Shown here in pieces: positions 29,394-37,734 of a stretch of DNA of 64,000 bases; within the stretch, counting starts at the first letter, position 1, and each line of letters opens with the position of its first letter. This stretch comes from Spirosoma telluris (GTDB lineage Bacteria > Bacteroidota > Bacteroidia > Cytophagales > Spirosomataceae), in assembly GCA_003259005.1 (NCBI GenBank), contig QLII01000001.1, positions 5,447,001 through 5,511,000 on the forward strand, in the 5' to 3' direction. The notes below the pieces were generated by a model. That model was not told where the DNA came from and made no database searches. It was given only the letters and a program-made list of their open reading frames with translations. Made by a program: the position numbers and the translations under genes.

Positions 29394-29883
29394 TTGTGAA
29401 TGAATTGGTGTATTTCGGTGCAAAATTCACGGAAATACATAAGCAGTCTGTTAGGCTAATGTTATGAAAGACGGATCTATGATTAAGGATTTGTTAAGAA
29501 CATCGAGCTATCTATAATGTATCGGTAATGAATAGGGCTTATGGATGACTAAACTTGTTCGCTAGCAGAAAGAGACAGTTCAGTTATAGTGCTTAATTTC
29601 AGAAGATTAACAAACAGTAGCGTTACTTTTAAAATAATATTACGTCCTATACCCAAGTAAGTCGATGAACTTTTAGGTTATTTGTAGATGTTCGGCATTA
29701 AACTTGTTTGAGGTGAACTTGTTGAGCTTGTTTTGCTCTGTATCTTCGGAACATTTTCTACAGAAGTTCGATAAGTTTTGGCTGAATGTGAAGTACTTAC
29801 TAATTTGCCTGCGTGCGTTCATTAATTAACTGCCAACGTAACAAACAATACCATTTACTATAACTCCCTTAGTCACCGTAACA
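29394..29883. other. 490-base divergent spacer, no gene seen
   Basis: This A/T-rich stretch lies between the starts of the TonB receptor (minus) and the Rrf2 regulator (plus) and must hold both promoters. I see only weak TAnnTTTG-like boxes, for example GAATTTTG on the minus strand near the receptor start. No open frame or RNA gene is convincing. Confidence 0.4.
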
Positions 29884-30378
29884 ATGATCTCTAAGAAAGC
29901 GAAGTATGCCATTAAGGCGCTTAAGGTTTTAACTGAAGAGTACGGGAAAGGCCCCGTCCTGATTTCGTACATTTCGGCCAAAGAAAACATCCCCAAAAAA
30001 TTCTTAGAGGCTATCCTCCTGGAACTTCGTAACCATGGTATTCTGCAAAGTCAGAAGGGGAAAGGCGGTGGCTATCTGCTGCGGGTTGATCCGGGTCGGG
30101 TCAATCTGGCACAAGTATTACGGGTAATTGATGGGCCAATTGCCCCAACACCCTGTGTATCCTTTAACTTCTATGTGAAGTGTGATGATTGTAATGACGA
30201 AGTAACCTGCGCCCTGCGCCCTATTATGGAACGGGTACGGGATGCGAATCTGGGTGTTTATGAAAACACAACGTTGCTAACCTTCCAGAACCCTGAGTCG
30301 CTTGAAACGAAAGAAATTCCTATTGGCGCTAACACTGCCGAGTTGGTTGAGTCGTCGGCTAATCGGATGACAGCATAA
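29884..30378 (+). CDS. Rrf2-family transcriptional regulator with four cysteines
   Basis: The 164-residue protein has the Rrf2 winged helix (MISKKAKYAIKALKVL ... IPKKFLEAILLELRNHG ... GKGGGYLL) and a dimerisation helix. Four cysteines, Cys91, Cys100, Cys103 and Cys109 (C-x8-C-x2-C-x5-C), lie where IscR/NsrR-type members bind an Fe-S cluster, though the spacing differs from IscR. A redox or Fe-S sensing role is therefore plausible. Targets are unknown. Confidence 0.88.
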   Translation: MISKKAKYAIKALKVLTEEYGKGPVLISYISAKENIPKKFLEAILLELRNHGILQSQKGKGGGYLLRVDPGRVNLAQVLRVIDGPIAPTPCVSFNFYVKCDDCNDEVTCALRPIMERVRDANLGVYENTTLLTFQNPESLETKEIPIGANTAELVESSANRMTA

Positions 30379-30384
30379 AAATTA

Positions 30385-30475
30385 GTGCAGTACGTGAAGT
30401 AGGTGTAGTAAGTGGCTGACGCAAAAGCAATACACTCGCGTCAGCCACTTACTACACCTACTTCACGTACTGCAC
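30385..30475. repeat. Perfect 38-bp inverted repeat after the Rrf2 gene
   Basis: The arms 30385-30422 and 30438-30475 are perfect reverse complements of 38 bases with a 15-base loop. The arms contain the stuttering words GTGCAGTACGTGAAG and AGGTGTAGTAAGTGG. It lies between convergent genes and is the longest perfect stem in the window. Confidence 0.95.
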
Positions 30476-30503
30476 CTACTCCACTAACTTTAACCAATCG
30501 ACC

Positions 30504-32014
30504 TTACTCTGGCTGGTGTTCTTTCCGCAGCAGATCGTTTACCGTTTTAACCGGGTTGAAGGTAATAAGCGGTACTTCTACGAAAATTGTGTTCCAGTCG
30601 GCCATAGCGCCGTTCCAAAGACCGGGCAATTCCTGTGCTTTAAGGTCTTTGCCATCTTTCGACTTTCCTGTAATAAAGCCAGTCAGCGGGTCTCGATAAG
30701 CAGGCAAATCGTATTTACGTCCGTTATGGTCTTTTAAGCCACAGACTAAATCGACCGGGTTAAAGTGCGTGGCTTCGTCGAAAATGGCTTTTTGAGCTGG
30801 GTTGCCTAAATCAATCTGTGCCGACTCAACCACTTGCAGGGAGACTGAACCATCGTGATTTCTGGCCCAGAATGGTCCACCGCCTGGCTCACCAACGTTT
30901 TTCACCATCCCGCAAGCCCGCACGGGTCGATCCAGTTTCCGGCGGAAGTAATCCACCTTTTCTTCTTTCGATAAATCCTCGAATCCTTCGGGAGGCAATG
31001 TGAATAGGGTACGACGGAAGAGTTCGTCGGCTTCGACAAGATAACCGTCGCTTACTTCTTCGCTATCCAGCAGTCCCTGTATCCGTGCAATCTGTTGCTG
31101 GGCATCGAGCAACACGGCTGCCAGCACTTTCTTGTAGGTAACCGTTGGCTCCTTAATCTCATCAGGAACAACATTGTCGATATTTTTAATAAAGACAATA
31201 TCGGCCTGAATGTCATTCAGATTTTCGATCAACGCACCGTGACCCGCCGGACGGAACAATAACGAGCCGTCGGCATTCCGGAAGGGGGAGTTGTCCAGAT
31301 TTACCGAAATGGTATCGGTTGATTTTTTCTGTTCAGAGAAGGTAATCTCGAAGGTAACACCCAGCCAGGCTTCATAGTCCGCTTTCTGTTCATGAATGAG
31401 TGCCTCAAAACGATCCCGGTGTTCGGGTGAGACCGTGAAGTGTAGCTTAACCAGCCCATCCGAATTGGCGTAAGCAGCTCCTTCTACTAAATGTTCCTCG
31501 ACCGGGGTGCGGGGCCGTCAATATATTGGTGAAATTTGAGCAGGCCTTTGGGCAAGCTTCCGTACTCAAGCCCTTCGTCGGTTAGTAAAAAGGTAAGCAC
31601 CGTTTTTCGGTCGTTTTCCGCAACGGCTTTGTCTAAATCCTGACCTTTAGCGGCCATTGCCGCTTTCAGGTCTTCATAAAAGGCAAAGTCAGTTATTCGG
31701 GCGAATACTTCATCAACGGATTTGTCAGATTTGCCCTCCAACGCGGCAAACAAGGATTTAAACATCCGGGTAGCAGCACCTGATGCCGGTACGAATTTGA
31801 CCAGATCGCGCTCATGGGCGGCTGCATCGAAACGATGAATGTAAGTGGCTATCTGGTCTTCGGGCACCCGAACAATCCCATCGCCAATAGTAGCCGCTTT
31901 GATGACGTTCAGGTAGGGAAAACCGTTTACGAAATAATTTATTTGTTGGTCAATCTGGTCGAGCGATACGCCCTGTACCAGAATCTGGTCCTGATCCTGC
32001 TCAGTAAATGCCAT
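30504..32014 (-). CDS. DUF4301 family protein (frameshifted)
   Basis: The product is a Bacteroidota-specific ~500-residue protein (503 after repair). Recognisable blocks include LVKFVPASGAATRMFKSLF near residue 80, SLLFRPAGHGALIENLNDI and IVFIKNIDNVVPD in the middle. The GxGxxTRM-like loop recalls sugar-nucleotide transferases, but function is not established. The break at 31511-31514 (CCCC on the minus strand, one C short) restores YIDGPRTPVEEHLVEGAAYANSD in two adjoining pieces. I choose ATG 32014 (MAFTEQDQDQ). Confidence 0.87.
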
Positions 32015-32179
32015 ATTGATAAAAAGGTGAAATAGCGTTAGGAACGGGTGGCAAATTGGGTATTTCAGCAATATGACGCAAATCAAATTACAGTAAAATC
32101 AGATGGGGCACCCTTCCTTAATCACCTGATTGCCCATTCTGCACCTAAGTAATCACGCAGAATAAGGCTAGATTTGATT

Positions 32180-32245
32180 CTATGGATTTTGTTGATTCTA
32201 TTGCATTAAGTCCGTTTTATTCAATAGAATCAACAAAATCCATAG
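32180..32245. repeat. Inverted repeat, GATTCTATGGATT family, copy 2
   Basis: The arms 32180-32203 and 32222-32245 are perfect over 24 bases. The arm contains CTATGGATTTTGTTGATTC, sharing the TGATTCTATGGATT core with 15408-15490. Confidence 0.88.
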
Positions 32246-32267
32246 GATCTAAATTTGCCTAACTACT

Positions 32268-32275
32268 TACTTTTG
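32268..32275 (+). promoter_or_regulatory. -7 box TACTTTTG upstream of the HAD gene
   Basis: TACTTTTG matches TAnnTTTG and ends 27 bases before the ATG at 32303. No well-spaced -33 box is seen. Confidence 0.45.
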
Positions 32276-32302
32276 TACCATTCCTAAAGCCAGAACTTCG
32301 CC

Positions 32303-32983
32303 ATGAAACTAATCGCTTTTGACGCCGACGACACCCTATGGGTTAACGAGCCAAACTACGTAGATGTTAAGGAAAAATTATGCGAACTGTTGTCGCACCA
32401 CATTGATCAGGAGACGCTCACGCTGCGGTTCTATGATGCGCAGATCAGAAATCTCCAAGTTTTTGGGTATGGTGCCAAGAGTTTCATTCTCTCCATGGTT
32501 GAAACGGCTATCGAATTGACCAATGGGGCTATAACGGGCGCTGAGATTCAGCAAATCATCGATGTAGGCCGACGGTTGATTGACTTCCCGATTGAGGTAT
32601 TCGATGGTGTGCCCGAGGTATTGGAAATACTCTCTAAACGGTTTGATTTGATGGTGCTCACCAAAGGGGATCTCTTCGATCAGGAAAGTAAGATTGCCCG
32701 CTCGGGCTTAGGCCATTATTTTAAACATGTCGAAATCGTCAGCGAAAAAAACGAGCAGGCATACCAACGGGTATTACAACGATATAATGTTCAACCTGCT
32801 GATTTTCTGATGATTGGTAATTCGCTAAAATCCGACATACTCCCGGTTGTTCACATTGGTGGACGGGCCATACACATACCCTATGCCATTACCTGGGCGC
32901 ACGAGCAGGTTGCCGATGAGCAGCTTACCGGCAAATCGTTCACAACCCTTGGGCATATGCGGGAGTTGCTGGACTTGTTCTAG
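32303..32983 (+). CDS. HAD-family hydrolase
   Basis: The 226-residue protein has the HAD nucleophile motif FDADDTLW (Asp7, Asp9), motif II threonine in MVLTKGDLFDQ, and motif IV MIGNSLKSDI. It is probably a small-molecule phosphatase, with the substrate unknown. Its stop overlaps the end of the convergent gene by four bases. Confidence 0.92.
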   Translation: MKLIAFDADDTLWVNEPNYVDVKEKLCELLSHHIDQETLTLRFYDAQIRNLQVFGYGAKSFILSMVETAIELTNGAITGAEIQQIIDVGRRLIDFPIEVFDGVPEVLEILSKRFDLMVLTKGDLFDQESKIARSGLGHYFKHVEIVSEKNEQAYQRVLQRYNVQPADFLMIGNSLKSDILPVVHIGGRAIHIPYAITWAHEQVADEQLTGKSFTTLGHMRELLDLF

Positions 32984-33672
32984 TGAGCAAGGCTAGTACT
33001 GTGACGTTGATCGTATTGGATTAAGGTCTCAATTAAGATCTGGTCGGTTAGCTCATGAGAAGCAATAAAGTTAGCTAGCTCTGATCCCATATTGGGTAAA
33101 ACCCGACTCAGCGAATATTCAGTAGGAATTATGAACCGTGGTCGATCGCCTTCCTTTTGAAGGTACAAGTCTCCAGTTAAAATATACTCGGCCGCAAACC
33201 GATCTTCAGGCAGAACGCGAGACGTATATAATTTCCAGTCAATAGGTCTCAACTGCTTAGTCCATCGGCGAAACAAGCTGGTTTTGCCGTCGTATAAAAC
33301 CTCAAAGTACGTAACGCGGCTCAATTTGAGAACTTTATAGGGATCGGCAATAAATCGTCGACCCTCGAACATAAACTCGTCGGGTAAAGCCTGAACTACT
33401 TCGGTGGAATCGTCCAGGCGCCAAAACAGTTGATCTGTAACAAGATTATAGGCAATCTGGGCTGGAACCTTACGCTGATTTCGATACATTAAGTAGCCTT
33501 GATGCCAGACAGTGTTCCCTAGATAAGGGCTACCCAAATACGTAATTCCTTTACTAGTATCAGTAGTAACTAACCTGCCTTTTTTATCATAGGCAATGAA
33601 GCGTTGCCCAAAACTGTGGTTACAAAGAGACCCACAAAAAATAATGGACAAGCATAGAGCAAGGGCTTTCAT
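32980..33672 (-). CDS. Secreted protein of unknown function
   Basis: A signal peptide (MKALALCLSIIFCGSLCNHSFG) is followed by about 205 residues that I do not recognise. The body is beta-rich, with many Tyr, Phe and Arg residues (LVTDQLFWRLDDS, FEVLYDGKTSLFRRW). The ATG at 33672 is chosen because it begins the signal; an ATG at 33708 would add 12 residues. Many Bacteroidota have such short periplasmic proteins. The frame is intact. Confidence 0.7.
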   Translation of the reverse strand: MKALALCLSIIFCGSLCNHSFGQRFIAYDKKGRLVTTDTSKGITYLGSPYLGNTVWHQGYLMYRNQRKVPAQIAYNLVTDQLFWRLDDSTEVVQALPDEFMFEGRRFIADPYKVLKLSRVTYFEVLYDGKTSLFRRWTKQLRPIDWKLYTSRVLPEDRFAAEYILTGDLYLQKEGDRPRFIIPTEYSLSRVLPNMGSELANFIASHELTDQILIETLIQYDQRHSTSLAH

Positions 33673-33797
33673 TGTGTTTAGTAGCTTTATCAATGCTAAT
33701 AAACTCATTTCGATACATTTTGTCCAAATTAATCGAAAAATTAATCAATTTTTAAACAGATGCGCAATCATACGATTAGCGGCACATTATTCTGTTA

Positions 33798-34580
33798 TTA
33801 TTCCAGGCTAAAGCCGTCTGCATCCAGATTGGCCGGGAACTTCTCCCGAAAGGCCCGCAATTCATCCAGCGATAGGGTCTGATGATGGATGATTTCTGTA
33901 TCGGACTGGCGAAAGAGTACGTCGCCTTTGAAATCAATAACGGCTGAATCTCCCGAATAGAGGTGTCCCGCATGGTCTGTGCCTACCCGATTGACGCCCA
34001 CCACATAGCTTAAATTCTCGATAGCGCGAGCTTGCAGGAGTATGTTCCAGGGATTGCGCCGAACGGCGGGCCAATTGGCCACGTATAGCAATAGGTCGTA
34101 ATCGAAATCAGTAGAATCGGTCGGGTGGTTACGGTTCCAGACCGGGAAGCGCAGGTCGTAACAGATAAGAGGGCAAATACGCCAGCCTTTCCATTCTTTT
34201 ACAATCCGGCGTGTACCGGCCGTATACACTTTATCTTCGCCCGCCATTCGAAACAGGTGACGTTTGTCGTACGTATCGAATTGACCATCAGGCTGCATCC
34301 AGATCAGTCGATTAAAATAGTTGCCCTTTTCCTGAACGACATAACTGCCCGTCACGACAGCGCCCGTCTGGGCAGCCATCTGTTTTAGCCACCGAAATGT
34401 TGTCAGGTTCATGGGCTCGGCCACCGCACGCGCATCCATCGTAAAACCTGTTGTGAACATTTCAGGTAAAACAATCAGGTCAGTAGGCTCTGATAGCGTA
34501 AAGATATGCTCCTCCAGCATAGCCCGATTGGCCACAGGATCATGCCAGTAAAGTTCGGTTTGGAGGAGGGTGATGTTCAT
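33798..34580 (-). CDS. Carbon-nitrogen hydrolase (omega-amidase type)
   Basis: This 260-residue nitrilase-superfamily enzyme has the triad Glu (LIVLPEMFTTGF), Lys (TYDKRHLFRMAGED) and Cys (CPLICYDLRFPVW). Its length and motifs best match omega-amidases such as YafV, which hydrolyse alpha-ketoglutaramate, but other amides are possible. Start 34580 (MNITLLQTELYW) is at the family position. Confidence 0.9.
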   Translation of the reverse strand: MNITLLQTELYWHDPVANRAMLEEHIFTLSEPTDLIVLPEMFTTGFTMDARAVAEPMNLTTFRWLKQMAAQTGAVVTGSYVVQEKGNYFNRLIWMQPDGQFDTYDKRHLFRMAGEDKVYTAGTRRIVKEWKGWRICPLICYDLRFPVWNRNHPTDSTDFDYDLLLYVANWPAVRRNPWNILLQARAIENLSYVVGVNRVGTDHAGHLYSGDSAVIDFKGDVLFRQSDTEIIHHQTLSLDELRAFREKFPANLDADGFSLE

Positions 34581-34593
34581 GAGGATAATGTAA

Positions 34594-34653
34594 AATGGAT
34601 AATGTAAAATGAATGATGCCGTTTGATGCATTATTCATTTTACATTATCCATT
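34594..34653. repeat. ATAATG-family inverted repeat between def and the nitrilase gene
   Basis: Arms 34594-34619 and 34628-34653 are 26 bases with one mismatch (AATGGATAATGTAAAATGAA in the left arm) and an eight-base loop. The right arm overlaps the first two bases of the def stop codon region. Confidence 0.85.
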
Positions 34654-35224
34654 ACTTAGGAAACTTCATTTTATACTCGGCGTCTGTTTTACCCTTCGAA
34701 ATGTCGGCTAGTTTTTTCTTGATGAGCGTCCGGCGAAGGGTGGGCAGGTAGTCGGTGAAAAGTTTGCCGTCGAGGTGATCGTATTCATGCTGGATGATAC
34801 GGGCGGCCATGCCTTCGTATTCTTCCTCATGCTCGTTCCAGTCGATATCAAAATAACGAATCACGATGATCTCGGGCCGGAACACTTCGCCCCGAATGCC
34901 CGGAATGCTTAGGCAACCTTCTTCAAAACCCCAATCATCGCCCGCTTCTTCAATGATTTCGGGGTTGATAAATACTTTTTTGAAGCCAATCAGGCTTTGG
35001 TCAATATCCTCTTCGGGTTCGTCCTCGTTCAGAGGTTCACCATCTACCACGAACATCCGAATACTTTGCCCGATTTGCGGAGCGGCCAGCCCAACGCCCG
35101 ATGCGGCATACATCGTCTCGAACATGTTCTCGCTCAGCGTTTTCACGTCGAGGCTATTGGGTTCAATATCTTTGGCCCGCTTCCGTAAAACCGGATCACC
35201 GTAGGCAATAATTGGGAGAATCAT
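34652..35224 (-). CDS. def: Peptide deformylase
   Basis: The 190-residue enzyme removes the formyl group from new proteins. All three family motifs are present: GVGLAAPQIG, EEGCLSIPG (metal Cys) and IQHEYDHLDG (metal His and catalytic Glu). An acidic insert (EPLNEDEPEEDIDQS) sits between motifs 1 and 2, as is common in Bacteroidota. The frame is intact. Confidence 0.97.
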   Translation of the reverse strand: MILPIIAYGDPVLRKRAKDIEPNSLDVKTLSENMFETMYAASGVGLAAPQIGQSIRMFVVDGEPLNEDEPEEDIDQSLIGFKKVFINPEIIEEAGDDWGFEEGCLSIPGIRGEVFRPEIIVIRYFDIDWNEHEEEYEGMAARIIQHEYDHLDGKLFTDYLPTLRRTLIKKKLADISKGKTDAEYKMKFPK

Positions 35225-35303
35225 AATTTTAATGAATAATGAATAATGTAGGATGGATAATGACTATTGCAGATATTTTTCATTATCCATTGTCCATTTT
35301 TCA
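35225..35303. repeat. ATAATG-family imperfect inverted repeat between ruvX and def
   Basis: The spacer is made of AATGAATAATG and GGATGGATAATG words on the left and TTCATTATCC and CCATTTTTCATTAT on the right. It can fold on itself with mismatches. It is related to 10243-10320 and 34594-34653. Confidence 0.65.
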
Positions 35304-35717
35304 TTATCGTTTGCTTTCCATATATGACTGAAGAATAATGGCCGCGCTTACTTTATCGATATTACCTTTCACGCGTCGCTCTTTTTTTGTGCTTCCGGCT
35401 GCAATCATAGATTGTAGGGCCATAACGGACGTAAATCGCTCATCATGCCAATAAACCGGAATGTCGGGCAATGCGTTCTGTAAATGCGTCACGAACTTCC
35501 TGACCCTGGGCGTATTATCCGTGTCCAAACCATCTAATCCTTTCGGAAGACCAACGATGAAGGCTTCGACCGGCTCCCGAAGAACATAGGCTTTCAGAAA
35601 TTTCAGCACTTCCTGCGAGGGGACCGTTTCCAGAGCCGAGGCAATGAGTTGTAAAGAATCCGTGACGGCAATACCCGTACGTTTCATGCCATAATCGATT
35701 GCCAGGAGTCGCGCCAT
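35304..35717 (-). CDS. ruvX: Putative pre-16S rRNA nuclease / Holliday junction resolvase YqgF
   Basis: The 137-residue RNase H-like protein has the catalytic Asp in LAIDYGMKRTGIAV, the Glu region in WHDERFTSV and the C-terminal Asp in NIDKVSAAIILQSYM. The family matures the 5' end of 16S rRNA. It lies next to def, and both are usually indispensable; its frame is intact. Confidence 0.94.
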   Translation of the reverse strand: MARLLAIDYGMKRTGIAVTDSLQLIASALETVPSQEVLKFLKAYVLREPVEAFIVGLPKGLDGLDTDNTPRVRKFVTHLQNALPDIPVYWHDERFTSVMALQSMIAAGSTKKERRVKGNIDKVSAAIILQSYMESKR

Positions 35718-35821
35718 TGTGAGGCAAAGGTACGAAGGGGGTTGGCAAGGGGCAAGGGGCTGGGAGCGCAGAGCAAGGAGCAGCGGTACAAAAACACGTA
35801 ATTCCTTACGATACTTTAACT

Positions 35822-36442
35822 TTATTCCACGCTTCGGGTATCTTGCAATGAACTACCAGCGCGCCAGGCTTCCACATCCTGAACGGTATCTAAATCAATA
35901 GCAGCTAATGGGAATGGAATCTCAGCACAATCGCCAGCATACTGTTTAATGAGTTTTCGGGCACCCATATCGCCAGACAGGTTCATAAACTCGGAGCCGT
36001 AGCGTATATCAAACAAAGCCGGAACACCCAGATGGCCCGCTTCACCATAGCGGCTGGCAACAATACCCCGACCTGCCTGTTGCTGAGTCGTAATTAATTG
36101 TTGGAGAAGATCGGCCGTTACGTAGGGTTGATCCGTCAGAACAACCAAAAATGACTCAACAGACTCATCGGCCAATGTATTCAGGCCCACGCGTAACGAC
36201 GACGCCATGCCTTCAGGCCAATTGGAGTTCAGGACTATACGAACGGGTAAATCAGTAAGCTCGGGCTGGATTTGTTCCTGGTTGGCCCCTAAAACAACAA
36301 TCACCGGGCCAGCCTGTAGCAATAAAGCCGCATCGGCAATTTGCCGGATCAGTGTTGTGCCGTTATGGGTAAGCAGTTGCTTGGGCTGGCCACCCAATCG
36401 GGTTGACGCACCAGCGGCCAGGATAATCGTCGCAATGGGCAT
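35822..36442 (-). CDS. mocA: Molybdenum cofactor cytidylyltransferase-like NTP transferase
   Basis: The 206-residue protein has the NTP-transferase motif LAAGASTRLGGQPKQLL and the Asp-containing VVLTDQPYV. This subgroup makes the CMP form of the molybdenum cofactor for xanthine-dehydrogenase-type enzymes. It starts two bases after xdhC ends in an operon for such an enzyme, which supports the choice over other NTP transferases. Symbol by context. Confidence 0.85.
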   Translation of the reverse strand: MPIATIILAAGASTRLGGQPKQLLTHNGTTLIRQIADAALLLQAGPVIVVLGANQEQIQPELTDLPVRIVLNSNWPEGMASSLRVGLNTLADESVESFLVVLTDQPYVTADLLQQLITTQQQAGRGIVASRYGEAGHLGVPALFDIRYGSEFMNLSGDMGARKLIKQYAGDCAEIPFPLAAIDLDTVQDVEAWRAGSSLQDTRSVE

Positions 36443-36444
36443 GC

Positions 36445-37623
36445 TTAAATGGCTGTATCTACGCTCATGGAATCAGAATCAAACATTGCCTGCCGACCGT
36501 GATTCAAGGAGTTACCAGAGAGCCGTTCGTGAATAGGGCCGGATTTGTCTTTTAGAAATCCACCCGCTCCTTTAGTGAAAAACGCTTTGATTTCGGCCAT
36601 AATTGCCAGGGCAATTTCATCGGGGGTTTCGGCTCCTAAATCCAGGCCAATAGGAGCGTACACGCGGTCGAGCGCTTCGTCACTAAACGACAATCCGTCT
36701 TTTTTAAATTCATCCTGCATCTTATCGAATCGCTTGCGGGGGCCTAACATACCAATGTAAGGCACATCGGTGGCCAGCAGCTTTTCCAGTACCGCCTTGT
36801 CGTAGTTGAAGTTATGCGACATCAACACGGCAGCTGTGCGATTGGTAATCGTGAGTTGATCAATAACCGCCTGGCGATCAGAGTATAATACGCAGGTAGC
36901 AGCCGGGAACCGTTTGGGCGATAGGTGGGCGATACAATCATCCGTAACCGTCACTTGCCAGCCGAGGTCACGAGCTAGTTTTGCTACGGGAATAACATCA
37001 TAGCCAGCCCCAAAAATGACCAGTTCAATACCCGGATCAATTCGTTCGATGAATAGCTCGGCATTGCCTGATAAAACCGAATAGGAGCGAGTCAATGGCT
37101 TACCTGTACTGAACACACGTTGCATGTCGTCATATAGCCAGCCGGGTATAGATTCGATCGTTTCCTCTGTGAGCATAAACCGATTACCGGGAATCAGACC
37201 CGTAAACTCATCGCTTTTCAGAACGGTAGCCAGTGCCCGAACGTCTCGTTTCTGTGTGAACTCTTTTAATAACGTGATGGGGTTTTGGGCACTAATGGGA
37301 TCAATTGGCTCGATCAGCACGTCGATAATACCGTTGCACCCTAACCCCACGCCAAAGCTATTGGCTCCATCGTCCATCGTATCGTAGCTAACCACAATCG
37401 GTTGTCCATCCAGCATCACCTGCCGGGCTTTTCGCAACGCATCCCCTTCCAGACAGCCGCCACTGATCGCCCCTTCCCAACGCCCATCGTCCGTAATGAG
37501 CATACGGGCACCCGGTCGCCGATAAGACGATCCTTCGACCCAAACGACGGTTGCCAAAGCCGCTTTCCGTTTCGCGAAATCGACCTGCTCAAAAACCTCA
37601 ACAATTCGGCTTATTTCTTTCAT
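36445..37623 (-). CDS. xdhC: XdhC/CoxI-family cofactor maturation protein
   Basis: The N-terminal XdhC domain shows LATVVWVEGSSYRRPGARM and AISGGCLEGD; the C-terminal Rossmann domain shows ELVIFGAGYDVIPVAKLA and YIGMLGPRKRF. XdhC proteins bind the molybdenum cofactor and help insert its sulfurated form into xanthine-dehydrogenase-family enzymes. ATG 37623 gives the normal length (392 residues); the ATG at 37725 would extend into the upstream repeat. Confidence 0.92.
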   Translation of the reverse strand: MKEISRIVEVFEQVDFAKRKAALATVVWVEGSSYRRPGARMLITDDGRWEGAISGGCLEGDALRKARQVMLDGQPIVVSYDTMDDGANSFGVGLGCNGIIDVLIEPIDPISAQNPITLLKEFTQKRDVRALATVLKSDEFTGLIPGNRFMLTEETIESIPGWLYDDMQRVFSTGKPLTRSYSVLSGNAELFIERIDPGIELVIFGAGYDVIPVAKLARDLGWQVTVTDDCIAHLSPKRFPAATCVLYSDRQAVIDQLTITNRTAAVLMSHNFNYDKAVLEKLLATDVPYIGMLGPRKRFDKMQDEFKKDGLSFSDEALDRVYAPIGLDLGAETPDEIALAIMAEIKAFFTKGAGGFLKDKSGPIHERLSGNSLNHGRQAMFDSDSMSVDTAI

Positions 37624-37629
37624 ACGTAG

Positions 37630-37733
37630 TGGGTTTGAGGTTTGACGTTCGTCGTTTGATGTTGCTGACACGTTTTGATGTTGCTGACACGTATTGAACG
37701 TCAAACTACGAACCTCAAACCTCAAACTAAAAA
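37630..37733. repeat. Inverted repeat with an internal 19-bp tandem duplication
   Basis: The outer arms read GTTTGAGGTTTGA(C/G)GTTCGT with few mismatches. Inside, TTTGATGTTGCTGACACGT occurs twice in tandem from 37655. It fills the spacer between xdhC and the molybdopterin subunit gene. Confidence 0.8.
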
Positions 37734-37734
37734 A

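Noticed and set aside
37655..37692. Start of a CRISPR array
   Set aside because: Only two tandem copies of a 19-base unit without spacers, within a larger inverted repeat; no cas genes anywhere in the window.
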